DNA of 64,000 bases from Brevibacterium epidermidis NBRC 14811 (GTDB lineage Bacteria; Actinomycetota; Actinomycetes; Actinomycetales; Brevibacteriaceae): NCBI RefSeq assembly GCF_001570805.1, contig NZ_BCSJ01000013.1, positions 62,001-126,000 on the forward strand. The letters run 5' to 3'. Of the stretch, positions 16,358 through 24,676 are shown piece by piece. Made by a program: the position numbers and the translations under genes. Positions within the stretch are counted from its first letter, which is position 1; each line of letters begins with the position of its first letter. The notes under the pieces were generated by a model. That model did not search any database. It saw only the letters and a program-made list of their open reading frames with translations, and was not told the origin of the DNA.

Positions 16358-16732
16358 TCAGCGCACGTTCTCGAGGTCGCACACGAAGATGAGCGATTCG
16401 CCCGGCTGGATGACTCCGCCGGCGCCCTGATCGCCGTACGCCAGGTGCGGCGGGATCTGCAGGGTGCGGCGTCCGCCGACCTTCATGCCCTGGATGCCCT
16501 GGTCCCAGCCGGAGATGACCATTCCGGATCCGAGTCGGAACTCCAGCGGGGTGCCGCGGTTGTATGAGGCGTCGAATTCTTCGCCCGTGGAATGGGCGAC
16601 TCCGACATAGTGCACGCTCACGGTGTCGCCGGGTCCCGCCTCGGCGCCGGTGCCGATCACATCATCGGTGATGATGAGCTCGGTCGGTGCGTCTCCGCCG
16701 GGGAAATCGACTTCGGGCTTCTGCTTGCTCAT
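16358..16732 (-). CDS. FKBP-type peptidyl-prolyl cis-trans isomerase, cytosolic
   Basis: A 124-residue single-domain FKBP that catalyses prolyl isomerisation during folding. Family residues are present: GDTVSVHYVG, the FDASYNRGTPLEF strand, GMVISGWDQGIQGMKVGGRR and IPPHLAYGDQGAGGVIQPGESLIFVCDL. No signal peptide is present, in contrast to the neighbouring lipoprotein paralogue. The start has AGGAGG 5 bases upstream. It is the last gene of the string running from dop. Confidence 0.9.
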   Translation of the reverse strand: MSKQKPEVDFPGGDAPTELIITDDVIGTGAEAGPGDTVSVHYVGVAHSTGEEFDASYNRGTPLEFRLGSGMVISGWDQGIQGMKVGGRRTLQIPPHLAYGDQGAGGVIQPGESLIFVCDLENVR

Positions 16733-16795
16733 GTGTTCCTCCTGGTGTCGGTTCTGTTGACTGTTCGTACTGTCTGACCGGACCTGACCGGTTCC

Positions 16796-17752
16796 TCAGC
16801 CCTGGGCCGAGAGGATGTCGACGACGAAGATCAGGGTCGCATTGCCCGGGATGGACGGTTCGCTGCCCTGTTCGCCGTAGCCCTTGTCCGGCGGGACGAC
16901 GAGGACGACCTGGTCGCCGACCTTCTTGCCGACGAGTCCCTCGTTCCAGCCGTCGATGACCTGGGCTTCGCCGACCGGGGCGACGACGAAGGGCTGTCCG
17001 CCCTTCTTCCAGTTCGAGTCGAAGGTCTTCGACGTATCGTCCCAGAGCCAGCCGGAGTACTTCACGGCGACGCTCTGGCCCTTCTTGACCTCGTCGCCTT
17101 CGCCTTCGATCGTCGTGTAAGTCTCGAGCTCGGTCGGCTTCTTGCCCTTCGGCTTCGAGATCGATGGGGCGCCGTCGTCGCCCCACTTCACGGTGACGGG
17201 GTTGTCCGACTGGTCGGCCTTCTTGCCTTCGGCGCGAGTGAGCGGCTTCTTCGTGTCCTCGATGTCGATGACGTAGACGAGCGTCTGGGAGGCTTGGCCC
17301 TGCTCGGCGCTGCCGTGGAGCGACATCATCACCCGTGATCCGACCTTGACGTCGATGAGTGCGTCGAACAGATCTTCGGAGATCTGGGACTTGTCCATGG
17401 GGAATCCGGCTGCGGAATCCGAATCGTAGCTGGATTCGACGGTCTTGCCGGTGGTTCCGGAGACCAGCGTCATCTGTGCCGTGACCTGCTCGCCCTCAGC
17501 GATCTTGTCGCCGGTGCCCTGCTTGAGCACCTTCTTCTCGGTCTCGTCGATGACCAGTGGGGCCTCGAAGCTGACCTTCGGCTTCTTCCCGATCTTGCCG
17601 TCGACGGTGATGTCGTCGAGGCTGGTCGACTTCGCGTCCTGAGCGGCCACCGAAGGCGGAGGTGTGGTCGAGTCCTCTGACTCATCACCCTGTCCGCAGG
17701 CCGAGAGCAGCAACAGGCCCGCCGCGATGGCGCTGAGCACTTTGGTGCGCAC
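16796..17752 (-). CDS. Lipoprotein with two FKBP domains
   Basis: A 318-residue surface lipoprotein. Residues 1-19 form a lipoprotein signal peptide ending in the lipobox LLSAC, so the mature protein is anchored through the cysteine. A first FKBP-like domain (about 60-165) is degenerate: it has VTAQMTLVSGTTGKTVESS and VGSRVMMSLHG but lacks most active-site aromatics. The second (about 205-318) is a full FKBP with AVKYSGWLWDDTSKTFDSNW, IDGWNEGLVGKKVGDQVVLVVPPDKGYGEQG and ATLIFVVDIL. It probably assists folding of exported proteins. It lies between pafA and the cytosolic FKBP. GTG start with GAAAGGA upstream. Confidence 0.88.
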   Translation of the reverse strand: MRTKVLSAIAAGLLLLSACGQGDESEDSTTPPPSVAAQDAKSTSLDDITVDGKIGKKPKVSFEAPLVIDETEKKVLKQGTGDKIAEGEQVTAQMTLVSGTTGKTVESSYDSDSAAGFPMDKSQISEDLFDALIDVKVGSRVMMSLHGSAEQGQASQTLVYVIDIEDTKKPLTRAEGKKADQSDNPVTVKWGDDGAPSISKPKGKKPTELETYTTIEGEGDEVKKGQSVAVKYSGWLWDDTSKTFDSNWKKGGQPFVVAPVGEAQVIDGWNEGLVGKKVGDQVVLVVPPDKGYGEQGSEPSIPGNATLIFVVDILSAQG

Positions 17753-17816
17753 TGGTTTCCTTTCGTCACGGGAGGCCGTGCCCTGGGTAGGGGCTCGACC
17801 GGATCACAGGGTGATC

Positions 17817-19220
17817 TTACAGGCCCGCGATGAGTGTTTCCGCCTGCGGGTGAGTCGTGGCGAACGGGTCCTTGAGCGCGACTGCGCGACCGGATTCGTC
17901 GTTGAGGCGCAGATGCACCCAGTCGACGGTGTAGTCCCGGCGGGCGGCATGAGCGGCGCGCACGAACTCTCCGCGGATCGCTGCCCGTGTGCTTTCGGGC
18001 GGTACGGTCTTCGCTCGTTCGGCCGCCTCGGCGGGAACGAGGTTCTTCGCCATTCCGCCGGTTTCGAGCTTCGGAAACAGCCCTGTTGCCGGGGTGATGT
18101 CATGGTACGCGATGTCGAGGCGGTGGATGCGCGCATCGGCGATATCGGAGATCCCGCGCTGCATGGACCGTTCGATGAGGGTGCGCTTCATCACCCAGTC
18201 GATCTCCGTGTCCACGGACGAGAAGTCCTGCGATTCGACCGCGGTGAGCATCCGCGTCCACAGGTCGATGACGTAGTGGGCGAGTTCATCATCGCCGAGG
18301 CTGTGCTCCCCGGACTCCACGATCCGCTGAGCTCGATCCCGGTAGTCGCCGAGCAGTCCCAGCGGAGTCGTCGTCGTCCCGTCGGTGCGTTCGAGCACGA
18401 CCTGTCCCGTGAGATCGCGGGCGACGAGTCGGATGTCGCGGACCGGGTGGCGCAGCCCGTTCTCCGGGATCCGCGCGCCTTGCTCGATGAGGTCAAGCAT
18501 GAGCACCGCGGATCCGATCTTGAGCGCCGAGGTGGCCGTCGACATCGAGGAATCACCGACGATGACGTGCAACCGTCGGTACTTCTCCGCATCCGCGTGC
18601 GGTTCGTCGCGGGCGTTGATGATCGGACGCGACCGTGTCGTCGCCGACGACAGACCCTCCCACATGACGTCGGAACGGGCGGAGAGACCGAACATCATCT
18701 CCGACCGGTCGGCTTCCTCGTCGGGGGCGAAGGCCGAACGGCGAGGGATCACGGCTCCCGCTCCGACGAGCAGCTGCCGGGAGACGAGGAAGGGCAGCAG
18801 CACCGTGGTCAGTCGGTTGAAGTCGAGGGTGCGGCGGATGAGGAAGTTCTCGTGGGAGCCGTAGGAGTTCCCTGCGGCGTCCGTGTTGTTCTTGACCATG
18901 TGTACGCGTCCGCCGATGCCGTCTGCTTCGAGCGCGGTCTGCGCCTTGTCCAGCAGGTCGATCATCAGTCCCTCGCCGGCCCGGTCCTGGGTAAGCAGAT
19001 CGCGCAAGTCGTCGCATTCGGCGGTCGCGTACTCCGGATGGGAACCGACGTCGAGGTAGAGGCGAGACCCGTTGGGCAGGAACACGTTCGACGATCGGCC
19101 CCATTCGACGACGGGGCGGAAGAGGTAGCGGGCGATCTCCTCGGGGCCGATGCGTCGGCCTTCCGGGTCGGCGGTGTGGGCGAGTCCGTATTCGGTTTCG
19201 AGCCCGTAGATGCGTGCCAT
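17817..19220 (-). CDS. pafA: Pup-protein ligase PafA
   Basis: A 467-residue ligase that couples the C-terminal glutamate of Pup to lysines of target proteins, using ATP. It is related to glutamine synthetase. Diagnostic segments: GLETEYGL at the N-terminus (catalytic and Mg-binding Glu), RYLFRPVVEWGRSSNVFLPNGSRLYLDVGSHPEYATAECD, VKNNTDAAGNSYGSHENFLI and IINARDEPHADAEKYRRLHVIVGDS. Its ATG directly abuts the prcA stop (TGAATG), and GGGAGGA of prcA serves as ribosome site, so translation is coupled. It is paralogous to dop in the same operon. Confidence 0.95.
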   Translation of the reverse strand: MARIYGLETEYGLAHTADPEGRRIGPEEIARYLFRPVVEWGRSSNVFLPNGSRLYLDVGSHPEYATAECDDLRDLLTQDRAGEGLMIDLLDKAQTALEADGIGGRVHMVKNNTDAAGNSYGSHENFLIRRTLDFNRLTTVLLPFLVSRQLLVGAGAVIPRRSAFAPDEEADRSEMMFGLSARSDVMWEGLSSATTRSRPIINARDEPHADAEKYRRLHVIVGDSSMSTATSALKIGSAVLMLDLIEQGARIPENGLRHPVRDIRLVARDLTGQVVLERTDGTTTTPLGLLGDYRDRAQRIVESGEHSLGDDELAHYVIDLWTRMLTAVESQDFSSVDTEIDWVMKRTLIERSMQRGISDIADARIHRLDIAYHDITPATGLFPKLETGGMAKNLVPAEAAERAKTVPPESTRAAIRGEFVRAAHAARRDYTVDWVHLRLNDESGRAVALKDPFATTHPQAETLIAGL

Positions 19221-19910
19221 TCAGTCCTCCCGCAGTTCGCTCATCGCCGCATCGTCGAGTCGGCGGAATGTCCGCTGCTTCGTCGTCGTGCGGTCGAGGA
19301 CGGCGGCCTCGAGTGCGTCGGTGGCCAGGGTCGCCTGGGTCGCGGCGCCCAAAGCGGCAACACCGTGGTTGAACACTTCGCGCAGGCTCATCTGCGAGCT
19401 GCGCACCCCGGCGAGGGATGCCGTGATCGCATCGGCCTGACCGCCGATGGCCACATGTTCGGTCTCGTCGATGACGGATCCGTCGTAGCTGAGCCGGTAG
19501 AGCTGGTCGGTCTCCGGTGTGAGTCCGAGTTCGGCGACGACGAGTTCGACTTCGAAGGGCTTCGATTCGGTGGTGAAGACTCCGGCCAGCGTCTGTGCGT
19601 ATGCGTTCGTCAGACCGCGAGCGGTGACGTCGGTGCGGTCGTAGGAGTATCCGCGCAGATCGGCGTAGCGGACACCGGCCTGGCGCAGGGTCTCGAATTC
19701 GTTGTACTTTCCGACGGCGGCGAAGCCGATCCGGTCGTAGATCTCAGCGATCTTGTGCAGCGTCGGTGACGGGTTCTCCGCCAGCAGCAGGATTCCTGCG
19801 TCGAAGCGCATGACGACGACGGAGCGACCCCGGGCGATGCCCTTGCGGGCGAAGTCGGCCCGGTCCTTCATCAGCTGTTCGGGCGAGACGTAGAACGGTG
19901 CCTGACTCAT
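19221..19910 (-). CDS. prcA: Proteasome subunit alpha
   Basis: A 229-residue alpha subunit of the 20S proteasome, forming the outer gated rings. The N-terminus MSQAPFYVSPEQLMKDRADFARKGIARGRSVV matches the actinobacterial alpha subunits, and no processed threonine precedes the core. The start at 19910 is fixed by AAAGGA 7 bases upstream; a longer in-frame reading overlaps prcB and is not protein-like. It follows prcB by 34 bases and abuts pafA. The C-terminus (MSELRED) is charged. Confidence 0.93.
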   Translation of the reverse strand: MSQAPFYVSPEQLMKDRADFARKGIARGRSVVVMRFDAGILLLAENPSPTLHKIAEIYDRIGFAAVGKYNEFETLRQAGVRYADLRGYSYDRTDVTARGLTNAYAQTLAGVFTTESKPFEVELVVAELGLTPETDQLYRLSYDGSVIDETEHVAIGGQADAITASLAGVRSSQMSLREVFNHGVAALGAATQATLATDALEAAVLDRTTTKQRTFRRLDDAAMSELRED

Positions 19911-19944
19911 CGACGATCCTTTCGCGAAAACAGTGGCGCACTCA

Positions 19945-20742
19945 TCACCGGGCGGTGGCCGTGCGGCGGGCGACGACCTCGGTGGCGGTCTCCAGAACAG
20001 TGGCCGAATCGACTTCGGTGACCCCGTTGTCGAGGTCGACGGTGAAGATCGTCGGGGCGATCTGGCGGACGAAATCCGGTCCGCCCGTTGCCGAGTCGTC
20101 ATCGGAGGCGTCGAAGAGAGCTTCGACGGCCACAGAGACCGCCGAGGCAGTGTCCAAGTCGGGCTTCCACAGCTTCTTCAGTGCCCCGCGGGCGAATCCG
20201 GAACCGGAGCCGATGGAGTGGAAACGGTGCTCTTCGTACTTTCCGCCGGTGACGTCGAAGCTGAAGATCTGACCCTGTGGTCGCGATTCGTCGACTCCGG
20301 CGAACAGCGGGACGACGGTCAGTCCCTGCATCGCCAGGCCAAGGTTTCCGCGCAGCATCGCCGCGAGCCGATTGGCTTTGCCGTTGAGCGAGAGGCGGGC
20401 GCCTTCAATCTTCTCGTAGTGTTCGAGTTCGAGTTGGAAGAGGCGGATGAGGTCGAGGGCGACACCGGCGGTGCCGGCGATGCCGATGACCGAGAAGTCG
20501 TCGGCGGCCTTGACCTTCTCCATCGAATGCGAGGCGATGAGGTTGCCGATCGTCGCCCTGCGGTCTCCGGCCATGAGGATTCCGGTGGCCGTGCGGAAGC
20601 AGATGATCGTCGTGCCTTCCGGGGACTGTTCGGCCAGATCCCGGGCTCCGGGGTGCGGCAGCGCTTCGGGGGCAAGCGAGCGGGCGAGTTCGACGAACGA
20701 GTTGCTCGTCGAACTCAAGAATGCAGGAGGGAATCCTGCCAT
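19945..20742 (-). CDS. prcB: Proteasome subunit beta, with propeptide
   Basis: A 265-residue beta subunit. A 43-residue propeptide ends in SPEG and is cleaved to expose Thr44 as the catalytic N-terminal nucleophile (TTIICF). The mature part has [17 protein letters not shown], the catalytic-lysine region and [26 protein letters not shown]. The ATG at 20742 lies 1 base after the pup stop, and no separate ribosome site is needed. With PrcA it makes the 20S core that degrades pupylated proteins delivered by Mpa. Confidence 0.95.
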   Translation of the reverse strand: MAGFPPAFLSSTSNSFVELARSLAPEALPHPGARDLAEQSPEGTTIICFRTATGILMAGDRRATIGNLIASHSMEKVKAADDFSVIGIAGTAGVALDLIRLFQLELEHYEKIEGARLSLNGKANRLAAMLRGNLGLAMQGLTVVPLFAGVDESRPQGQIFSFDVTGGKYEEHRFHSIGSGSGFARGALKKLWKPDLDTASAVSVAVEALFDASDDDSATGGPDFVRQIAPTIFTVDLDNGVTEVDSATVLETATEVVARRTATAR

Positions 20743-20743
20743 C

Positions 20744-20935
20744 TCATTGGCCGCCCTTCTGCACGAAGTTCTTGACGAATTCCTCCGCGTTGGATTCGAG
20801 CACACCGTCGATCTCGTCGAGGATGGAATCGACGTTCTGAGTGTTGATCTGTCCCTGCACAGCCTCCGGCGGATCGACGGGTACGTCTCCCCCACCGGAC
20901 GATTTGTCTCTCTGGACCTGTTCCTGCGAGCTCAT
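20744..20935 (-). CDS. pup: Prokaryotic ubiquitin-like protein Pup
   Basis: A 63-residue intrinsically disordered protein with a central helical region ([26 protein letters not shown]) that binds the Mpa coiled coil. It ends in GGQ, so it is made as the glutamine form and must be deamidated by Dop to GGE before PafA can ligate it. AAGGAG lies 6 bases before the ATG. It sits between dop and prcB as in other actinobacteria. Confidence 0.97.
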   Translation of the reverse strand: MSSQEQVQRDKSSGGGDVPVDPPEAVQGQINTQNVDSILDEIDGVLESNAEEFVKNFVQKGGQ

Positions 20936-20946
20936 CTCACACTCCT

Positions 20947-22476
20947 TCAGTCGTTCTTCACTGTCAGTCTATCCACTCCGAGTGCCTTGAGCAGGCCCTC
21001 AGCGGTCTCGATTCCCTCCACCCGATCGGCGAGCAGCTCACGAGTGCCCTTGAGCGGTTCGTGCATGGGCAGGCGCACCACACCGAAGGCTCCCGCGTTG
21101 AGCACGAGGGAATCCCAGCTTGCGGCCACCAGATCCTCGCCGAGGCGGCTGACCGCCACCGAGCGCAGGAAAGCACGGGTCCCGTCGGGGGCGTTGGTCA
21201 CGGCGGCTTCGACCTCGGAATCGGTGGTCATCCGCCGAATGCGTCCGGCGCGTTCGAGCTTGTGGAAGAGCCCCTTCTCCGGGCGCACATCGTGGTATTG
21301 GACGTCGATGAGGGCCAGCTTCGGATGGTCCCAGTCGATGTCCTCGCGAGACCGGTAGCTCTCGAGGAGCACCCATTTGGCGACCCAGTCGATCGAGTCG
21401 GCCAGTGTCTTCGGGTCGGTCGAGAGCCCGTCGAGGAAGCGACGCCATTCGGAGAGCACTTCGGTCGTCGCTGCATCGTCCGGATCCGCGTGTTCGAGGC
21501 ATGCGGAATAGAAGATTTCCTGGATCTCCAGCGCTGTCTTCGTCGTGCCATCGGTCAGCGGCAGCGGAGCGGTCAGGCTCAGGTCGTGGCTGACGTCCCA
21601 CAGCGACTGTAGAGAATCAGCGAGTTCGATCCGCGGCGCCAGTCCGGCCTCGATGAGTCCGAGGACGAGGGAGGTCGAGCCGAAGCGGACGAAGGTCGCG
21701 GGCTCTGCCAGGGTGGCGTCGCCGATGATCACGTGCAGCCGACGGTACTTCGCAGGATCGGCGTGCGGTTCGTCACGGGTGTTGACGATGGGGCGGCGCA
21801 GGGTCGTCTCGAGGCCCACTTCGGCCTCGAAGAAGTCGGCACGGGACGAGATCTGGAAGCCCTTGCCCTCGCCTTCACGGCCGATGCCGACGCGTCCCGA
21901 ACCGCACAGGATCTGTCGGGTGACGAAGAAGGGAATGAGGCCTGCCACGATGTCGTCGAAGTCCGTGGACCGGTCGACGAGGTAGTTCTCATGGGTGCCG
22001 TAGGAGGCTCCCTTGGAGTCCGTGTTGTTCTTGTACAGGTTGACCGGTTCGGCGCTCTTCTCAAGCGTTCGCACCGATTCCAGGGCGACGAGGTCGCCTG
22101 CTCGGTCGAAGGTGACGATATCGCGTGGGGTGAGCACCTCCGGGGAGGAGTATTCGGGGTGGGCGTGGTCGACGTAGTAGCGGGCGCCGTTCTCCGTGAC
22201 GACGTTCGCCAGATACTGTGCTTCGACATCGTCCTGCGGAATATGGGTCAGCTGCGAAGCGTCGGCATCGGCGATGTTCATGAAGAATCCGCGCGCATCG
22301 GCCAGCGGGGACTCGGTGGCGAAGTCCCAGAAGTTCTGGGACGACTTCAGCCCGCGCGGACCGGCATAGGCGTCGACGACACGCGCCGAGTCCCGCATCG
22401 GGTTCGCCCACGGATTGCCCGGCTGGCTGAGGCCGAACTCCGTCTCGGCTCCCATGACGCGCCTGACTCTGAGCAT
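20947..22476 (-). CDS. dop: Deamidase of Pup (Dop, depupylase)
   Basis: A 509-residue enzyme of the PafA/glutamine synthetase-like fold. It converts Pup-Gln to Pup-Glu and also removes Pup from substrates. Visible: MGAETEFGL, YYVDHAHPEYSSPEVLTPRD, LYKNNTDSKGASYGTHENYLVDR, FFEAEVGLETTLRRPIVNTRDEPHAD and YRRLHVIIGDATLAEPATF. The ATG at 22476 was preferred over an upstream TTG because GGAGGAG lies 6 bases before it. It is the first gene of dop-pup-prcB-prcA-pafA. Confidence 0.95.
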   Translation of the reverse strand: MLRVRRVMGAETEFGLSQPGNPWANPMRDSARVVDAYAGPRGLKSSQNFWDFATESPLADARGFFMNIADADASQLTHIPQDDVEAQYLANVVTENGARYYVDHAHPEYSSPEVLTPRDIVTFDRAGDLVALESVRTLEKSAEPVNLYKNNTDSKGASYGTHENYLVDRSTDFDDIVAGLIPFFVTRQILCGSGRVGIGREGEGKGFQISSRADFFEAEVGLETTLRRPIVNTRDEPHADPAKYRRLHVIIGDATLAEPATFVRFGSTSLVLGLIEAGLAPRIELADSLQSLWDVSHDLSLTAPLPLTDGTTKTALEIQEIFYSACLEHADPDDAATTEVLSEWRRFLDGLSTDPKTLADSIDWVAKWVLLESYRSREDIDWDHPKLALIDVQYHDVRPEKGLFHKLERAGRIRRMTTDSEVEAAVTNAPDGTRAFLRSVAVSRLGEDLVAASWDSLVLNAGAFGVVRLPMHEPLKGTRELLADRVEGIETAEGLLKALGVDRLTVKND

Positions 22477-22495
22477 CTGATTCTCCTCCAAGGTC

Positions 22496-22511
22496 TAGAC
22501 TCGGGGACGTG
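22496..22511 (+). promoter_or_regulatory. Leaderless promoter of the DUF3054 gene
   Basis: TAGACT (22496-22501), 7 bases, GTG at 22509. The surrounding GTCTAGAC is palindromic, so the dop promoter probably overlaps on the other strand. Confidence 0.5.
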
Positions 22512-22913
22512 GCAACGAAGAAATCTCATCTCCCCATCGCCCTGATCGTCGACCTCATCCTCGTGGTTCTGTTCACGATCGTCGGTCATTACACACATTC
22601 TCACAATTTCGATCCGCAGGGGCTCATGACCACAGGGTGGCCGTTCGTCGCGGCCCTCGTCCTCGCGTGGCTGCTCACTGCTGTCTGGGATCGGCCGATC
22701 GCTCCCCTGGCCACGGGAACTGGCGTGTGGGCGATCACCGTCCTCGTCGGGCTCGTCCTGCGCGGCGTCACGGGCGCCGGGGGCGATCCCGGTTCGGTAC
22801 CGGTGAGCTTCATGATCGTGGCGACCTCGCTCAACCTCATCACCCTGGTCGGCTGGCGTCTCATCGCCACGGCCGTCTCAGGCGGTTCCGGCCGTCGGAA
22901 ACGCAGCCGCTGA
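22509..22913 (+). CDS. DUF3054 family membrane protein
   Basis: A 134-residue integral membrane protein with four predicted helices (about residues 8-27, 43-62, 70-90 and 100-122), a GHYTHSHNF stretch with two histidines after the first helix, and a basic tail (GGSGRRKRSR) probably on the cytoplasmic side. DUF3054 has no established function. The gene is divergent from dop and convergent with mpa. Its start is a GTG at the expected position for a leaderless transcript. Confidence 0.75.
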   Translation: MATKKSHLPIALIVDLILVVLFTIVGHYTHSHNFDPQGLMTTGWPFVAALVLAWLLTAVWDRPIAPLATGTGVWAITVLVGLVLRGVTGAGGDPGSVPVSFMIVATSLNLITLVGWRLIATAVSGGSGRRKRSR

Positions 22914-22953
22914 GAGGTTTTCGCCTCAACCGGCCCCACGCTCGATCCAATAC

Positions 22954-22999
22954 GAAGAGCCCGCCGCTTCCGTCAATCGACGGAGACGGCGGGCTCTTC
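22954..22999. terminator. Bidirectional terminator between DUF3054 gene and mpa
   Basis: A long imperfect stem (GAAGAGCCCGCCG... with CGGCGGGCTCTTC) followed on the plus side by GTTCTAT. It separates convergent genes. Confidence 0.75.
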
Positions 23000-23023
23000 G
23001 TTCTATCCGAGTTCTGACCGGGC

Positions 23024-24676
23024 TCAGACGAGGTCGGAGTTCGGTCGCACCTCGGCGATGTCTGTCTCATACGGCACGGCCGGGGCTCCCCTGGTCGTGT
23101 CCAAGTGGATCATCCGCAGATGAGTGACGCGTTCGCCCTTGCGGCCGGAGATCCGGGCCCATTCGTCCGGGTTCGTCGTGTTCGGCAGGTCCTCGTGTTC
23201 GCTGAACTCTTCGGCGATCGCATCCTCGAAATGTCCGGGGCGCAGACCGCGTTCGCCGGTGTCGAGCAGCGATTTGATCGCGGCCTTCTTCGCCCGGTCG
23301 ACGATGTTGTGGATCATCGCACCGGAGGCGAAAGCGGAGAAGTGGAGGATCTCCTTCGAACCGTCGGCGTAGCTGACCTCGACGAATTCGTTCTCCGGGG
23401 TCTCTGCGTACATCCATTCGACACAGCTGTCGATGAGTGCAGAGACCGCCTCGGCGGGGGTGTCGTGACCGGCGAGCACGCTCGAGTGCAGGGGCAGCTC
23501 CGCGGTCAGGTACTTCTCGAAGATGTCCCGGGCTGCGTCGGCGTCGGGGCGTTCGATGCGGATCTTCACATCGAGTCGGCCGGGGCGCAGGATCGCGGGG
23601 TCGATGAGATCCTCGCGGTTCGATGCACCGATGACGATGACGTTGTCGAGCTGTTCGACGCCGTCGATCTCGGTGAGCAGCTGCGGCACGATCGTCGTCT
23701 CCACGTCCGATGACTTGCCGGTGCCGCGGGTGCGGAACAGCGATTCCATCTCATCGAAGAACACCACGACGGGGAAACCCGCCGAGGCCTTCTCCCGTGC
23801 TCGGGCGAAGATCAGGCGCAGCTGACGTTCCGTCTCGCCGACGTACTTGTCCAGCAGCTCCGGGCCTTTGATGTTGAGGAAGTACGTCTTGCTCGTGCGC
23901 ACCTTGCCCGTGCGATCTGCCAGGGAGTTCGCCACGGCCTTCGCGATGAGCGTCTTGCCGCAGCCGGGAGGGCCGTAGAGCAGGATACCCTTGGGCGGTT
24001 TGAGTCCGTGCTCGGTGTAGAGCTCGGGATGTTCGAAGGGCAGTTCGACAGCGTCCTTGATCTGCTCGATCTGGTCGGCCAGTCCGCCGATGTCCGAGTA
24101 GGTGATGTCGGGGACCTCTTCGAGCAGCAGCGAGGAGACCTCGGGCTTCTCGACGACCTGCAGCGCGTAGTGGGTGCGGGTGTCGACGACGACGGCATCG
24201 CCGACGCGCAGTCCCGAGTCGACGAGTCCGGCGGCGAGAGTGAAGACCTGTTCGTCATCGCCGGGAGCTCCGACGAGGATGCGCTGGGAGTCGACGAATT
24301 CACGGACGTTGACGACCGATCCCACGGGTGGGAACTCGCCGGTGCCGATGATGACGAGGCCTTCGGACAGGAGCACATCGGCTCCGGCCCGCAGGCTCTC
24401 GGGCTCCACCTCGGGAGCGACAGCCACACGCATGCGGCGACCGCCGACGATGACGTCGGCGGATACTGCGTTCTCGCCGAGAGCGATGAGTGTGCCCCAG
24501 TTGTTCGGCGGCTCGGTCAGACGCCGAGCCTCCTCCTTGATCCGTCCCAGCTCGTCACGGGCCGTACGCAGAGTCTTCGACAGTGCTTCATTGCGTTTGC
24601 CCGCTGTGTAGAGCTGCTGGCGCAGGGACGCAGTGTCCTCACGCAGCTTCTTCACCTCGGTCGTGGTCTCTGTCAT
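23024..24676 (-). CDS. mpa: Proteasomal ATPase Mpa/ARC
   Basis: A 550-residue AAA+ unfoldase that recognises pupylated proteins and threads them into the 20S proteasome. The order is as in the family: an N-terminal coiled coil (about 5-60, EVKKLREDTASLRQQ...), tandem OB folds, then AAA+ with Walker A GPPGCGKT, Walker B VVFFDEMESLFRTRG and the arginine region RPGRLDVKIRIERPD. The C-terminus ends PNSDLV, without the GQYL-type tail that docks mycobacterial Mpa on PrcA. The ATG overlaps the trmI stop (ATGA). Upstream in-frame sequence lies inside trmI and is not part of the protein. Confidence 0.93.
   Translation of the reverse strand: MTETTTEVKKLREDTASLRQQLYTAGKRNEALSKTLRTARDELGRIKEEARRLTEPPNNWGTLIALGENAVSADVIVGGRRMRVAVAPEVEPESLRAGADVLLSEGLVIIGTGEFPPVGSVVNVREFVDSQRILVGAPGDDEQVFTLAAGLVDSGLRVGDAVVVDTRTHYALQVVEKPEVSSLLLEEVPDITYSDIGGLADQIEQIKDAVELPFEHPELYTEHGLKPPKGILLYGPPGCGKTLIAKAVANSLADRTGKVRTSKTYFLNIKGPELLDKYVGETERQLRLIFARAREKASAGFPVVVFFDEMESLFRTRGTGKSSDVETTIVPQLLTEIDGVEQLDNVIVIGASNREDLIDPAILRPGRLDVKIRIERPDADAARDIFEKYLTAELPLHSSVLAGHDTPAEAVSALIDSCVEWMYAETPENEFVEVSYADGSKEILHFSAFASGAMIHNIVDRAKKAAIKSLLDTGERGLRPGHFEDAIAEEFSEHEDLPNTTNPDEWARISGRKGERVTHLRMIHLDTTRGAPAVPYETDIAEVRPNSDLV

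Noticed and set aside
16036..16392. Possible KPGKR-repeat protein after DUF3866
   Set aside because: The frame overlaps the DUF3866 gene out of phase and has no plausible start or codon bias.
17664..19769. A 701-codon open frame opposite pafA and prcA
   Set aside because: Antisense shadow; pafA and prcA are unambiguous and the plus-strand product matches nothing.
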